Positions 1 to 8,799 of a stretch of 40,729 nt of DNA are shown piece after piece. The stretch's first letter is position 1, and each line of letters starts with the position of its first letter. The stretch lies in IMG/VR virus record IMGVR_UViG_3300017969_003508, positions 1-40,729 of that record; one strand, given 5' to 3'. Origin of the DNA: a virus. A program made the translations under genes and the position numbers. The notes under the pieces were generated by a model. The model saw only the letters and a list, made by a program, of their open reading frames with translations. It was not told the origin of the DNA and ran no database searches.

Positions 1-567
1 AAAACAGATCCTGTAGAAGTAAACGATGTTACAGGAGCAGGTGATTGTTTTCTTGCTACGTTTGTTTATGGTATGAGTCAAAACAAAAGTTACGAAGAAT
101 CTATTAGATTAGCAGTCAAAGGTGCAACAGAATCAGTCAAACACACTGGCACATATGTAGTTAAACCTGAAGATTTGCAGTATCGCACAATATTTACAAA
201 TGGTGTGTTTGATATATTACATAAAGGTCATTTAACACTATTACAAGAAGCTCGGTCGCTAGGTGAAAAACTTGTAGTAGGTATTAACAGTGATGCTAGT
301 ACAAAACGTCTCAAAGGAGATAGTCGTCCTATAAACACAGAACAAACACGCAAAGAACAATTAGAAATATTGTCTTGGGTAGACGAAGTTGTTGTATTTG
401 ATGAAGACACACCTTATGAATTAATTAAAAAACTAAATCCTGACATGATTGTCAAGGGTGGAGATTACACTGTAGAACAAGTAGTTGGGCATGACATTGT
501 GCCTGTAAAAATTATTCCTACAGTAAAAGGATACAGTACAACAAGTATTATAGAGAAGAGCAAATGA
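1..567 (+). CDS. hldE: Bifunctional heptose-7-P kinase / heptose-1-P adenylyltransferase, C-terminal part
   Basis: The frame is open from the first base, so the 5' end lies outside the window. The first visible residues, DVTGAGDCF, are the anion-hole/catalytic-base signature of PfkB (ribokinase) kinases, meaning the end of the HldE kinase domain is present. After a short linker comes a complete nucleotidyltransferase domain with TNGVFDILHKGH, NSDASTKRLKGDSRP and KGGDY, which follow the known HldE adenylyltransferase domain closely. In the family the kinase makes heptose 1,7-bisphosphate, and after GmhB acts the second domain makes ADP-D,D-heptose in the cytoplasm. An ATG at 73 exists, but it lies inside the kinase fold and is not the true start. 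The stop overlaps the hldD start (ATGA), so translation is coupled. The only real uncertainty is whether the kinase part upstream is intact. Confidence 0.95.
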   Translation, partial: KTDPVEVNDVTGAGDCFLATFVYGMSQNKSYEESIRLAVKGATESVKHTGTYVVKPEDLQYRTIFTNGVFDILHKGHLTLLQEARSLGEKLVVGINSDASTKRLKGDSRPINTEQTRKEQLEILSWVDEVVVFDEDTPYELIKKLNPDMIVKGGDYTVEQVVGHDIVPVKIIPTVKGYSTTSIIEKSK

Positions 568-1388
568 AAATATTAGTAACAGGACACAAAGGATTTATTG
601 GATCAAATCTTGCATTGTATTTACAATCACAAGGACATGAAGTTGAAGGTTGGGAATACATTCCTAACACAATACCGGATCCTAGTAGCTATGACTGGGT
701 CATACATTTAGGTGCTAATAGTTCTACTACAGAAACAAATGTAGAAGAAATTATGGAAACTAATTTTGAGTTTAGTGTGCGTTTAGCACAAGCATGTGAT
801 ATGATGGGGGTCAATTTGCAATATGCATCTAGTGCAAGTGTGTACGGTCCTGAAAGACATTTTATAGAAGAAGGGCCATTACAACCAAAGTCTGCGTATG
901 CATGGACCAAATATTTGTTTGACAGATTTGTAAATCAGTTAAAAGACGATTTCAGTATAAAAATTCAAGGATTTAGATATTTTAATGTTTATGGTAATGG
1001 CGAAGATCATAAACTAGATCAAGCAAGTCCTTATACTAAATTTATAAAACAAGCCAAAGAAAACGGTGTTATTAAATTATTCGAAAATAGTGAAAACTAC
1101 AAACGAGATTTTATCTGTGTAGAAGATATTTGTCGTGTACATGAAAAAATGTTTAATGTAGATCAGTCAGGTATATGGAATGTAGGAACCGGAAGACCAG
1201 TAAGTTTTGAAACTGTAGGTCGTGAGATAGCAAAAAAATACAATGCAGAAATAGATTACATTCCAATTCCTGATAATTTAAAAGGTCAGTATCAAGACTA
1301 TACATGCGCAAATTTAGATAAGCTGTATGATACTATAGATATAGAATGGACAAACATAGAGGATTATATTAATGCAAGAACCAACTAG
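564..1388 (+). CDS. hldD: ADP-L-glycero-D-manno-heptose 6-epimerase
   Basis: A 274-residue extended short-chain dehydrogenase, somewhat shorter than the roughly 310-residue bacterial HldD. The Rossmann loop GHKGFIGSN is at residues 7-15, Ser89/Ser90 and the Tyr112-x3-Lys116 dyad are in place, and GFRYFNVYG is followed by HK, matching the second catalytic lysine region of HldD. The stretches KLFENSENYKRDF and IPIPDNLKGQYQ match HldD specifically, not the general UDP-sugar epimerases. The family converts ADP-D,D-heptose to ADP-L,D-heptose, the donor for LPS core heptosyltransferases. The gene starts inside the hldE stop and its last 17 bases overlap the cupin gene, so it sits in a tight operon. 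The C-terminus is short, but no key motif is missing. Confidence 0.93.
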   Translation: MKILVTGHKGFIGSNLALYLQSQGHEVEGWEYIPNTIPDPSSYDWVIHLGANSSTTETNVEEIMETNFEFSVRLAQACDMMGVNLQYASSASVYGPERHFIEEGPLQPKSAYAWTKYLFDRFVNQLKDDFSIKIQGFRYFNVYGNGEDHKLDQASPYTKFIKQAKENGVIKLFENSENYKRDFICVEDICRVHEKMFNVDQSGIWNVGTGRPVSFETVGREIAKKYNAEIDYIPIPDNLKGQYQDYTCANLDKLYDTIDIEWTNIEDYINARTN

Positions 1389-1776
1389 ATTAAGTGGCCT
1401 TCAAAAGAAAGGTTGGGGTTATGAGCTTATTTGGGCAACTACTGATCGTTATTGTGGTAAACTAATGGTTTTTGATCGCGGCGGAGCAAAATTTAGTATG
1501 CACTTCCACAAAGAAAAAGACGAAACCTGGTTTGTAAACAGTGGTAGATTTTTAGTAAAATGGATAGACACTGACACTGCAAAACTAAATCAACGAGAAC
1601 TAAAAGAAGGCGATACTTGGCATAATCCACCTTTGCAGCCGCATCAATTGATTGCTGTTGTACCAGGCACTATAACTGAAGTAAGCACTGCTGACAGTGT
1701 TGAAGATAATTATAGAGTTTTTCCGGGAGATAGTCAAAAGGAAGAAAATGGGCAGATACAGTCACCTCAAGAATAA
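1372..1776 (+). CDS. Cupin, sugar-phosphate isomerase / mannose-6-P isomerase type II-like
   Basis: 134 residues with a single cupin fold. The first cupin motif reads FSMHFHKEKDE, giving His-x-His and Glu metal ligands, and a later PHQL supplies the fourth ligand. KGWGYELIW near the N-terminus and the VEDNYRVF ending resemble the cupin domain of mannose-1-P guanylyltransferase/mannose-6-P isomerase fusions and stand-alone relatives. It overlaps hldD by 17 bases at its start and gmhB by 29 bases at its end, so it belongs to the heptose operon. A role in sugar or heptose isomerisation is inferred from context. gmhA, the normal first enzyme of the pathway, is not visible in the window; whether this cupin replaces it is speculation. 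The cupin fold is confident, the substrate is not. Confidence 0.75.
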   Translation: MQEPTRLSGLQKKGWGYELIWATTDRYCGKLMVFDRGGAKFSMHFHKEKDETWFVNSGRFLVKWIDTDTAKLNQRELKEGDTWHNPPLQPHQLIAVVPGTITEVSTADSVEDNYRVFPGDSQKEENGQIQSPQE

Positions 1777-2353
1777 CATTCTACCGCCTAATAATTTTAC
1801 CAAGTGTATAGTCGGTTTAGATAGAGACGGCGTAATAAATGTAGACAGAGGCGAATATACTTGGCGAAAACAAGACTTTGAAATTATACCTAAGAGCTTA
1901 GATGCAATTGCACTAATAAGAAATAAAGGACACAAAGTTGTAATCATTACTAATCAAGGTGGGATATCTAAAGGTTTGTATACAGAAGATGATGTAAATT
2001 TGTTGCATCAACACCTTTTAGATCTTTTAGGAAAGGCAGGGTGTCCTAGTATAGACGGGATATATTTCAGTGCTACAAGTTTCAAAAACGATCCTTGGGC
2101 AAAACCAAATACTGGCATGTTTAAGAAAGCATCAGAAGATGTCAAATCGATAAAATGGCCAAATGGATTTTATGTTGGAGATAAAATTACCGATCTGAAG
2201 GCTGCACATAAAATAGGAGCAACACCGGTACTAGTGCGTACAGGTCACGGCAGAGAAACCGAAGAGCTAATGCAATCTAGGTATACTTATAAATCTATTC
2301 ACAAAAAAACAAAAGTATATAATACCTTGTGGGAATTTGCACAAGCACTTTAG
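1748..2353 (+). CDS. gmhB: D-glycero-D-manno-heptose 1,7-bisphosphate 7-phosphatase
   Basis: 201 residues, HAD superfamily subclass IIIA. Motif I is LDRDGVIN with the nucleophile and acid/base Asp pair, motif II is ITNQGGISKG, motif III lies around KPNTGM and motif IV is VGDKITDL. This order and wording are those of GmhB (DRDGxIN, TNQxGIxxG, KPxxGM, GDxxxD). The family removes the C7 phosphate between the two HldE steps. The start at 1748 is chosen over an in-frame ATG at 1697 because it is preceded by an AGGAAG ribosome site and because the extra 17 residues are not family-like. The Cys-rich zinc loop of Escherichia coli GmhB is absent: its place between motifs II and III has no cysteine cluster. 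The 3' end overlaps the opposite-strand structural gene by 4 bases. Confidence 0.9.
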   Translation: MGRYSHLKNNILPPNNFTKCIVGLDRDGVINVDRGEYTWRKQDFEIIPKSLDAIALIRNKGHKVVIITNQGGISKGLYTEDDVNLLHQHLLDLLGKAGCPSIDGIYFSATSFKNDPWAKPNTGMFKKASEDVKSIKWPNGFYVGDKITDLKAAHKIGATPVLVRTGHGRETEELMQSRYTYKSIHKKTKVYNTLWEFAQAL

Positions 2354-2361
2354 GCTTGTGC
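2339..2361. terminator. Shared hairpin over two convergent stop codons
   Basis: A perfect 8-bp inverted repeat, GCACAAGC / GCTTGTGC, with a 7-base loop that contains both the gmhB TAG and the opposite-strand TAA. It encodes the last residues of both proteins. There is no long T-run on either side, so it may be a weak or factor-dependent two-way terminator, or only an anti-collision/processing structure. The hairpin is seen directly; the function is inferred. Confidence 0.5.
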
Positions 2362-5300
2362 TTCACCCCATTTTAGAATCAAGTTAGCATTTGTAGCTGC
2401 ACCCGACACCTTATACACGTTAATAGCAAGTACGTCAGGTCCATTAGGGAAAGTTCCTCTTCCACCTAGCGTAGTATTTGTCAATTCCTTCAACTCACTA
2501 AAGTCAGCAGTTGACCTTTCTCCTGGTACCGCGATAAACGAGAATACAGTTTCTCCTGGTTGTGCATACGGCGGTTGACTAAATTCAAATTGTATAGTAC
2601 CTGTACTTGGCTGTAACGTGCCTGAAAATGCATTGTTAAATGTTACTTCGTAGTATGTTGTTCCAGCAAAAGACCTTTGTGCAATGGAGTTCACAGTTGT
2701 GTTAGCAGGGAAAGTAACTGTGCCGCCTGTCTGGGTGACTGTTGTACCGTTGGCAATTCCTGAAGCCAAATAACTCGCTGATGTTAAATATGCAAAGTTT
2801 CTGTTATTTAAAGTTGCATCAAGCGTAACAGTTAAATCATTAGCCTGGTTTTGATTAATATTGCCGGTTAATCTATCGCTTAGAATGAAATATCCATAAT
2901 CTCCTGTGTCAGCAATAAATCCACCGTTTATTGTAGTGCCGTTACGAATATTGCCAGTATTAGAATCAACTTCAAGACCGCTTACAGGTGCTAAAGAAGT
3001 TGTTCCAAAGGTGTTCCTATAATCAGTTGCATTTACCCAAAGATAATTAGATCTTCTATTACTTCTATATATACCTGTATCAAGTGTAGCTGTTAAGTTT
3101 GAAATTTGTGTACCTGTAGTGTTTGTAGCTGCTTGTCCAGTGGTCCATTTCACAGAACCTCCAGATGCTACCTGTGCAAAGCTAGGCTGACCACCTTGTG
3201 CAACTGAACTTAGTCCTGTCCAACCAACATCACTTGGGTTTGTAGGATAGTTTTGCGGATTTAGAATTCCTTCAATAACAATGCCGCCTGTGACAGTATT
3301 GCCCGAACTGTCACTACCATCTGACGTAATTTCAAGACCCTGTAGTAGCAATTGCGCTCTGTTTAGTAGTTCTCTTTCGCCTAAATCGCCTACAATAGCA
3401 TTACTTACACTAGGTGCTAGTCTAATCATAAATGCAGTTTGTTTTGTTGTACTTGCTTCAATACCTGTTTCTGAATATGAAAAGATATAACCGCGATCTT
3501 CGTCAAATCCGCCGTCTGTAAGGAACGCAGAACCCCAGTGACTTATCAGTGGTGTAATTGTATTGCTTATAAGAACAACGCCTGTTTTATTTACATGAGA
3601 CAAAGCACCTCCTGCACTATATGTTCTTTCAGCACCTGCCTGGAAGTTAGTAAGTGTAGTTCCTCGTGTACATCCTGTAAGAGTATTAGTCGTTTTGTCA
3701 TTACCTGTAAAACTAATAATTTCGTTATCAATGTATACTGTTCCATTTGTAGGGAAGAAACTTGAATCTTCTAATGGTATTGTTGTTTGAGTGTTATCGA
3801 TTGCTGCTGCAAGTTTGCCTGGGGGGCCTTCGTTTGTAACTTCATAACGCACAGGCAAGTTACCTGAACGCATAAATGCTTCTGTATTTACGTTTGAGTT
3901 ACGCATTCTATGACAGAACACAAAGTTACCATCTGAGCCACGCAGCATAAAGTCAATAAAACCAGCACCGTACCATGAGTATTGAATACCAATCATCTGC
4001 ATCTTAGCAATATCTATATCGTAGCCGCTTGGACCTGTGCCGTCTAATCTATCTAAGTTGAAGTCTGATTGCTTAGTTTTCTTATCTGTAATCAGCATCA
4101 TTTTTGCACCACTGATGTCGCTAACACCTCTAAAGTCAGGAGTAACATTTATCTCTGTCTGGCTTACTACATGTGATACTACATGGGTCATTCCTCGTAT
4201 AATGACCCGATCTCCTGCTTTAAGCTGATCACGAAATCTTGTACCGCTTCCAATAAGTGTGTTACTATCACTGCTTACTGCCACAGTACCTGCAATTTGT
4301 AGTGTACCAGTACGCTGTACTACACTGATTTGTGTTCCGTCATATTCCCAGAAAATACCGTTTTGGTCATCAAAAATACCCGAACGTACTGTTGCACCAT
4401 GCCAACTAACAACACTCATTTGAGCTCCGAAGCCAATTACTGCTTCTTGTTCCATTACTGGAACTGTATCTTCTACAGTGCCAACATTCCGTCTAGCTTT
4501 TAATTCATCCAGTGCAATTTTTACTCTATTATTAAGGTCAGTTGCTTGGTTTATTCCTTGCAAATAATTTGTTAATGCTAATTTATCGTCAGCTGTAACG
4601 GACCCGCTTCCGTTAAAGTCGCCCCATGAATAACCATCATATGCTGTTTCATTGATAAAGAAATCATGAATATCGCTTGTGTTTGTTCCTAAGATTATGT
4701 CATCAAAAACTTGTACTATAGGATAATCTGCAATATTGGTAGCAGTAAGATATTCAGTTGTATCGCCCAATCTACGCAATGCTCTTACTTTGAATGTCCT
4801 TTCATTTACAACTTCCTGAACAGTATAATCATAGTCCGGAGGAGTTACAGATTGTAAACCACTATTATAACCTGAGGTTTCTATACCTAATAAACGTATA
4901 ACGCCTCCGGCCTGTACTCCGTGATCGTTATCATCTGTAGTAATTGTAATAAGATTACCAACTTCGGTACCTTCTGCTGACACACTTTTTAGATCATAAC
5001 TAGGAGCAAACAGTGCACCAGTTGTATACATAATACCTTTACCTGATTGATAACGAATATATTTTTTACTTTGACGTATTGCTTGCGCACCGTGTTGTGG
5101 ACCGCCGGTGCCTAACTGTACGCCACCATCAAATGGCCTGTGAATAAAAAACGAATCTGGTCTTGTGTAAAATGTTCCTGCAATAACGTCTGTTGCACTT
5201 GTCGATATTGTGCCTGCGGTTCTTGCATTAAATCTTAGTTTTGTTGTAGAAGGAATATTAGTTGCTAAAAATGCGCCTGCTGCTAATGAGTGATTGTTTG

Positions 5301-8300
5301 AACCATCGTCTGAAGTGACTGTTATAATAAAACTATTACCAGGTACAATTCCATGTGGTGTGCCAAATGTAGCTTCTAGTGTAGCAAGTTCACTAAAATC
5401 AACTGTAGATCCTATAGGAATTGTAGCTGTAGTCAATTCACTCATGGTCATAGTACAAATCAAAGCTAAATTTGTTCCTGGTTCAGCACTTGTAAATGTT
5501 GTGTTAACGCTTGTAATCGCACCTCCAGAAACTCCTGTTACAAAGAATACAATCTCATTTTGTACTTGTCCGTCTAACTGATTACCAGGAATACTTAATG
5601 TGTTTCCTAATTCATAGTTAGACCCACCATTTTGTAGAGTAATATTTGAATATGTACCATTTGATCTAGTAACATCAAATACTGCGCCTGTTCCTTGCGG
5701 AATTTCTGCAATAGGACTTAAATTTGTATATGATAAAGTACCATTATTACCAGTACCTGTGAAAGTAAAGGTAGTTATATCTCCAGAAGCCCCTACACCT
5801 GTTACTGTAATTGTAATGTCATTTGTAGGTGTTTCGCCTCCTATCAAATTACCTCTGATGTAAAGTTCCTGATTGACTGCATAATTAGAACCAGCTGAAG
5901 CTAGTGTTACTGTATACACTGTAGCATTTAGATCAACATCAAATAATGCACCCGACGGACTAATTGTATTAAATAATCCAGTCGTAATAGTTTCTTCGTT
6001 TACTGCTACACCAGCTACACTTACAGCAGTTATTGCACCGCTCCCGTCAACATTATCTACAGTAACAGTTGCATTGTTCGTTGTACTTGCACCTCCTAGA
6101 GCTGCACCATCTACTACTAAAGTATCGTTGATGCTATAACCAGAACCTGCTGCTACTGGTGCAACAATTGCTTCGTACACTGTACCTACTCTTCGTATAT
6201 CAAGTGTTGCAGTAGTATTTGCTCCTGTTGCAGTATATGTAACATTAGGATATACTACATCGGCATTAGGTGCAGTACCACTTATTGATAACCCTGTAAC
6301 ATTACCTGTTCCACCAACAGAAGTTATTGTAACTAATGCGTCTTCAACACCGTCTGTTCCACCGAATTCGCTGCCTAAAATACGAACTTGTTCATACGCA
6401 ATATAATCTTGAGAAGCATCTGTACTTGCAAGTGCAACACTAAATACGTTATTGGACAGAGTAACATCTAAAACTAAACCAAAACCATTTCCACCTAAAT
6501 GTAAACCTGGTACATCAGTAAAAGATGCAACAGAACCTATTGCTGTGCCAGAAAGTGTAGCAGAAGTTACGCCGCCGTTGGCATTTACACCATCAATGTA
6601 AATTGTACAGTCATTTGCAGGAGTTGCACCTCCTAATTGAGGACCTAATACCTTAAGTCTATCACCGATCTTGTAAAAACTACCAGGTACTGAAATTTGA
6701 TCTAATGAATATGCTCCGCCTGATCTTGTAATATCAAATTGGGCTGCTACGCCGTCAACAGGCTCAGTATTTGGCAAAAGACCTGTGTATGTTTTGGTAT
6801 TACTAGTAATAGGTGCAGTTAATGCACCACTTAATTCTAGTGTGTTGCCGACTATGTTGTTTATAAAAACTGCTTGTCCGTCGCCTCTGTCAACAGCAAG
6901 ATTTTGTACAATTCCTGATACACTTGTTACAGTGATTTCTGTATCTCCAGGCTGCTGATTTTCTGAAATATCTAATGTCAAGTATTCGCCGCCGCCGTTA
7001 GAGTTATCAATAAAGTTTGTTACCTGTGCACCTGTTTGTATTCCTGTCCCGTTAAGTGGAGAACCAATTTCAGGAGAGTTACCATCATAAGGAATAGTGT
7101 TTACACCTGCAGGTACTTGTAACTGAGCTGTCATTGTGCCTGCAGAACCATTACTAACTACTTGGAAATCTGCATTTGTAATTCCTGCTCCTGTATAAAA
7201 TCCTGCTTCTCTCAATTGTGTGTAGTTTGTAGATAAAACTTCACCGTTGCTTATGCCAACTTTAGACTTAGCATAGTAAGTAAACGTTCTATCTGTAGGA
7301 ACACTAACAATAACAAATGAACCTTCTGCTCTAGCTGCGCCTGTTACACTATTTTCTAATGCTTTAATCGTAATAGGGGTACCGTCCTGAAATCCATGTG
7401 GAGCAACTGTTTCGACAGTAATCAAACTTGCGCCTATTCCGTTTGTACCTGCAGAAGCATCTGTAGTTATGCTCAGAACGTCTGCGTCAGTACCTGGTAT
7501 TTCGTAAACTGACGGGTAGCCACGCATCATTGCAATAGCACTCCATTTGGTAGGCTGTAAGCCATACTCAAAGTCAGCATCAAGCATTGAAAGCGGCGGC
7601 GCAATGCGCATACGCTCAATTGCGTCTGTACCAAAATCATATGGTCTTACTGTTTGTATACTCTTGCCGTTTTCAATTTTTTCTACAAAAATTTGTAACT
7701 CGTCTGTTGAAGGATGTGCACTAGTGTTATAATCCAGTGACACAATAGTGACTGCATCAGTTGTTTGGAGATAACTAGGAAAGTTTTCACTATCTCCTCT
7801 AGTGACTAGTTCTATTTCGCCACCTAATGTAGGATCTGCAAAATTATATATAATTTGGTTCTCTGTTGAGTCTGTTATAAGTAAAAGTTCGTCAATATCA
7901 TAACGACCTTGTATAGAAATTTGTCCTACACCTGTATCTTCAAAAACAGGAAGTGAAGATGTTCCGTTATGGATTACATTAATTACAACAGTGCTTAATT
8001 CGTCAATACGTGATAATGCACCAGCCTCTCCGGTAGCAGATCCTATTGTTTGGCTTACACCCTGTACATTCTGAGGAGTCCATGTAGTATTTGTAAAAAT
8101 ATAGTCAGTAATTAATCTTTGAATAAATGCATGGGCTGCTAGTTCAGGGCCTCGGTCACCGTCTACTTGAGCGACTCCGTTATCCCAATAATAATTTACA
8201 TACTTATAAGTTTTACTATTGCCGCCATATCTTATATCATATTTGTACGCATCAATAATTAAACCAATGTCACGTTCACACTTGGCTTGGCTAGTATTTT

Positions 8301-8796
8301 GATAGTTAAAAAATACATCCTTAACTGCATTTGTTTTTGCACTGTAAAAAGTATGCGTACTTGTGTCAGATGATATACCTACATTTACTGTAACAGTTGT
8401 AGCAGTCGTGGCAGTAATTATAATTGGTTTATTATAGTATGGATCATGACCAGTTTCGTTTGGCACACCGACAGGTCTTGGATATGGATGTAAACTTGCA
8501 TTACTATCTAACTCACATGTAAATGTAATGCCGTGGGTATCTATCATTATAGCATCGCCGACATTAAATGTATGTGTGCCTATAGTGATAGTCATGTCTC
8601 CGGTAGCAGGTATATAAGTAGCATCAGTAGGTGTATACTGTGCTGCATTTGCTATTCTGTCAGTAATATACTGTGTACCCTCTTTTTGGATAAACTCTTT
8701 ATTGTCTACTAACAGGCTGTATGCATTTGGGTAAAGATTATCATCTCTACCTATACCTGGTTTAAATACGTAATTTTTTATTTGTGTTTTTGCCAT
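2350..8796 (-). CDS. Giant virion structural protein (baseplate/tail-fibre type) with tandem beta repeats and dockerin-like loop
   Basis: 2148 residues with no signal peptide or membrane segment. The N-terminal region carries a module (AKCERDIGLIIDAYKYD, then GGN) that recurs twice in the 1902-residue fibre. Residues about 680-1120 hold five tandem repeats of roughly 85 residues, each with a pattern like FDV...Y.V...GSNY..G..L.I.G..LGG..P.ND.TITV. Near residue 1393 lies DFNGSGSVTADD followed by ALTNYLQG, a dockerin type I/EF-hand calcium-loop pattern. The C-terminus (VLAINVYKV...LKWGEAQA) looks like that of large structural proteins of marine T4-like phages. It is the last gene of a unit with the 302-residue fibre gene (3-base gap), probably transcribed late from the TATAAATAC box at 9725. 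The exact virion position cannot be told from sequence. Confidence 0.85.
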   Translation of the reverse strand: MAKTQIKNYVFKPGIGRDDNLYPNAYSLLVDNKEFIQKEGTQYITDRIANAAQYTPTDATYIPATGDMTITIGTHTFNVGDAIMIDTHGITFTCELDSNASLHPYPRPVGVPNETGHDPYYNKPIIITATTATTVTVNVGISSDTSTHTFYSAKTNAVKDVFFNYQNTSQAKCERDIGLIIDAYKYDIRYGGNSKTYKYVNYYWDNGVAQVDGDRGPELAAHAFIQRLITDYIFTNTTWTPQNVQGVSQTIGSATGEAGALSRIDELSTVVINVIHNGTSSLPVFEDTGVGQISIQGRYDIDELLLITDSTENQIIYNFADPTLGGEIELVTRGDSENFPSYLQTTDAVTIVSLDYNTSAHPSTDELQIFVEKIENGKSIQTVRPYDFGTDAIERMRIAPPLSMLDADFEYGLQPTKWSAIAMMRGYPSVYEIPGTDADVLSITTDASAGTNGIGASLITVETVAPHGFQDGTPITIKALENSVTGAARAEGSFVIVSVPTDRTFTYYAKSKVGISNGEVLSTNYTQLREAGFYTGAGITNADFQVVSNGSAGTMTAQLQVPAGVNTIPYDGNSPEIGSPLNGTGIQTGAQVTNFIDNSNGGGEYLTLDISENQQPGDTEITVTSVSGIVQNLAVDRGDGQAVFINNIVGNTLELSGALTAPITSNTKTYTGLLPNTEPVDGVAAQFDITRSGGAYSLDQISVPGSFYKIGDRLKVLGPQLGGATPANDCTIYIDGVNANGGVTSATLSGTAIGSVASFTDVPGLHLGGNGFGLVLDVTLSNNVFSVALASTDASQDYIAYEQVRILGSEFGGTDGVEDALVTITSVGGTGNVTGLSISGTAPNADVVYPNVTYTATGANTTATLDIRRVGTVYEAIVAPVAAGSGYSINDTLVVDGAALGGASTTNNATVTVDNVDGSGAITAVSVAGVAVNEETITTGLFNTISPSGALFDVDLNATVYTVTLASAGSNYAVNQELYIRGNLIGGETPTNDITITVTGVGASGDITTFTFTGTGNNGTLSYTNLSPIAEIPQGTGAVFDVTRSNGTYSNITLQNGGSNYELGNTLSIPGNQLDGQVQNEIVFFVTGVSGGAITSVNTTFTSAEPGTNLALICTMTMSELTTATIPIGSTVDFSELATLEATFGTPHGIVPGNSFIITVTSDDGSNNHSLAAGAFLATNIPSTTKLRFNARTAGTISTSATDVIAGTFYTRPDSFFIHRPFDGGVQLGTGGPQHGAQAIRQSKKYIRYQSGKGIMYTTGALFAPSYDLKSVSAEGTEVGNLITITTDDNDHGVQAGGVIRLLGIETSGYNSGLQSVTPPDYDYTVQEVVNERTFKVRALRRLGDTTEYLTATNIADYPIVQVFDDIILGTNTSDIHDFFINETAYDGYSWGDFNGSGSVTADDKLALTNYLQGINQATDLNNRVKIALDELKARRNVGTVEDTVPVMEQEAVIGFGAQMSVVSWHGATVRSGIFDDQNGIFWEYDGTQISVVQRTGTLQIAGTVAVSSDSNTLIGSGTRFRDQLKAGDRVIIRGMTHVVSHVVSQTEINVTPDFRGVSDISGAKMMLITDKKTKQSDFNLDRLDGTGPSGYDIDIAKMQMIGIQYSWYGAGFIDFMLRGSDGNFVFCHRMRNSNVNTEAFMRSGNLPVRYEVTNEGPPGKLAAAIDNTQTTIPLEDSSFFPTNGTVYIDNEIISFTGNDKTTNTLTGCTRGTTLTNFQAGAERTYSAGGALSHVNKTGVVLISNTITPLISHWGSAFLTDGGFDEDRGYIFSYSETGIEASTTKQTAFMIRLAPSVSNAIVGDLGERELLNRAQLLLQGLEITSDGSDSSGNTVTGGIVIEGILNPQNYPTNPSDVGWTGLSSVAQGGQPSFAQVASGGSVKWTTGQAATNTTGTQISNLTATLDTGIYRSNRRSNYLWVNATDYRNTFGTTSLAPVSGLEVDSNTGNIRNGTTINGGFIADTGDYGYFILSDRLTGNINQNQANDLTVTLDATLNNRNFAYLTSASYLASGIANGTTVTQTGGTVTFPANTTVNSIAQRSFAGTTYYEVTFNNAFSGTLQPSTGTIQFEFSQPPYAQPGETVFSFIAVPGERSTADFSELKELTNTTLGGRGTFPNGPDVLAINVYKVSGAATNANLILKWGEAQA
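4555..4620 (-). other. Dockerin/EF-hand-like calcium-loop motif in the 2148-residue protein
   Basis: This segment encodes DFNGSGSVTADD followed by a Leu-rich helix ending in LQG. It fits the dockerin pattern D-x-N-x-[DS]-G-x-V-x-x-x-D plus helix. Only one loop is evident, whereas true dockerins have two, so it may simply be a calcium-stabilised helix-loop in a fibre. Confidence 0.6.
5440..6770 (-). repeat. Five tandem ~85-residue beta repeats inside the structural protein
   Basis: Five consecutive coding repeats share FDV/FDI, a GSNY- or GSGY-like turn, an LGG step and ND.TITV strands, with diverged DNA sequence. They look like elongated shaft domains. Repeat number is likely to vary between relatives by recombination. 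Confidence 0.65.
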
Positions 8797-8799
8797 TTT

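Noticed and set aside
1697-1747. Longer start for gmhB
   Set aside because: The extra 17 residues overlap the cupin gene, have no ribosome site and are not family-like. The ATG at 1748 has AGGAAG upstream.
1372-1776. Cupin as a replacement for GmhA
   Set aside because: GmhA is a SIS-fold isomerase. A cupin could isomerise sugar phosphates, but nothing in the sequence shows sedoheptulose specificity.
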